This document shows positions 61,971-62,166 of a DNA stretch of 62,166 bases, in pieces. The notes beneath the pieces were generated by a model. That model made no database searches. It saw only the letters and a program-made list of their open reading frames with translations, and was not told where the DNA came from. This stretch comes from Pseudarthrobacter sulfonivorans. GTDB lineage: Bacteria; Actinomycetota; Actinomycetes; Actinomycetales; Micrococcaceae. Position numbers and translations under genes: made by a program. Each line of letters opens with the position of its first letter. Position 1 is the stretch's first letter. The DNA is taken from contig NZ_JACXBW010000023.1 of the NCBI RefSeq assembly GCF_014712225.1, positions 1 through 62,166 on the forward strand. The letters are read 5' to 3'.

Positions 61971-62166
61971 TCAGTGGCGCCGGGTGGTGCTTTCGTGGGC
62001 GGCGTCTGCGACGTCGGCGACTTCGGCCTGGACTTCCTTCACCACGTCGCTGTGGCCGCCGAGTTGTTCGAGTTCGTGCGCGAGTTCGGCCAATTCGGCG
62101 CCGCCTGCCATCTGGGCGGTGAGCTCGTCCAGGGTGATGTCTTTTTTGTCGTAGTAGCCGATCGAC
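61971..62166 (-). CDS. Sugar/inositol ABC transporter ATP-binding protein (C-terminal end only)
   Basis: The last 64 codons of a gene that starts beyond the right edge. The visible end reads SIGYYDKKDITLDELTAQMA and AELAELAHELEQLGG, then an acidic helical tail ending in TTRRH and a TGA stop. YYxKKDITLxELTxxMAGG is the typical C-terminus of ribose/inositol-type (RbsA/MglA-like) double ATPases. Position at the head of the inositol operon supports an inositol importer. Confidence 0.7.
   Translation of the reverse strand, partial: SIGYYDKKDITLDELTAQMAGGAELAELAHELEQLGGHSDVVKEVQAEVADVADAAHESTTRRH

Noticed and set aside
1..62166. tRNA, rRNA, CRISPR arrays, insertion sequences, prophage or integrase genes
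   Set aside because: Looked for cloverleaf-like segments, regularly spaced repeats and transposase or recombinase motifs and saw none.

Overview
The window looks like chromosomal DNA from a high-GC actinobacterium of the Arthrobacter / Pseudarthrobacter / Paenarthrobacter type. This is an inference from base composition, gene style (DUF222/13E12 HNH nuclease, DUF6421, actinobacterial two-gene ABC exporter) and the very close resemblance of the protein at 29016-30137 to the deglycating fructosyl-amino-acid oxidases known from Arthrobacter and Corynebacterium. It reads as a chain of catabolic and stress modules. Broken fragments of other genes sit at several joints between modules, and I see no transposase, integrase, tRNA, rRNA or CRISPR array.

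Layout. 1-2136: 5' part of a large ATPase regulator with an N-terminal LuxR-type HTH, running off the left edge. 2735-5788: two near-identical tiny proteins, another small ORF, an ABC-ATPase scrap and a GH15 glucan hydrolase. 5849-7432: amino-acid permease. 7930-11197: tightly coupled DUF6421 - SDR - threonine-aldolase-like operon with a strong terminator. 11277-13644: a decayed copy of an ABC exporter 3' end, then a solitary HsdR-N-like restriction protein and a membrane-anchored protein. 13641-17404: heterodimeric ABC exporter. 17647-23171: TetR regulator and an electrophile/quinone-type redox cluster (Old Yellow Enzyme, SDR, Dabb-like protein, frameshifted alpha/beta hydrolase, quinone oxidoreductase). 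Two matching palindromic operators bracket it. 23262-24113: LacI, katG and SnoaL remnants.

24135-32046 is probably an Amadori-product (fructosyl-amino-acid) utilisation locus: LacI regulator with a double operator, polar amino-acid ABC importer, Gfo/Idh/MocA oxidoreductase, fructosyl-amino-acid oxidase, FrlD-like kinase and FrlB-like deglycase. The oxidative and phosphorylative deglycation routes thus sit side by side. 32209-38168: TPP enzyme, amino-acid permease, glutaminase and PucR-type regulator. 38450-41198: catalase-peroxidase KatG and a SnoaL-like protein. 41290-43507: HNH nuclease flanked by SDR and SnoaL scraps. 43517-45319: small membrane protein, then a sugar O-acetyltransferase with a coupled TetR gene and tandem operators. 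45336-49088: LysR divergent from a PrpF-family isomerase and a dicarboxylate-type permease.

49200-62166 is a long leftward myo-inositol catabolic operon. In transcription order it holds the ABC transporter ATPase end, aldehyde dehydrogenase, iolD, HpcH/HpaI aldolase, Gfo/Idh, LacI, 2-hydroxyacid dehydrogenase, iolG, SDR, iolE, Gfo/Idh and mmsA/iolA. iolB, iolC and iolJ are not in the window and may lie to the right.

Functions rest on recognition of family motifs in the translated sequence. No searches were run.
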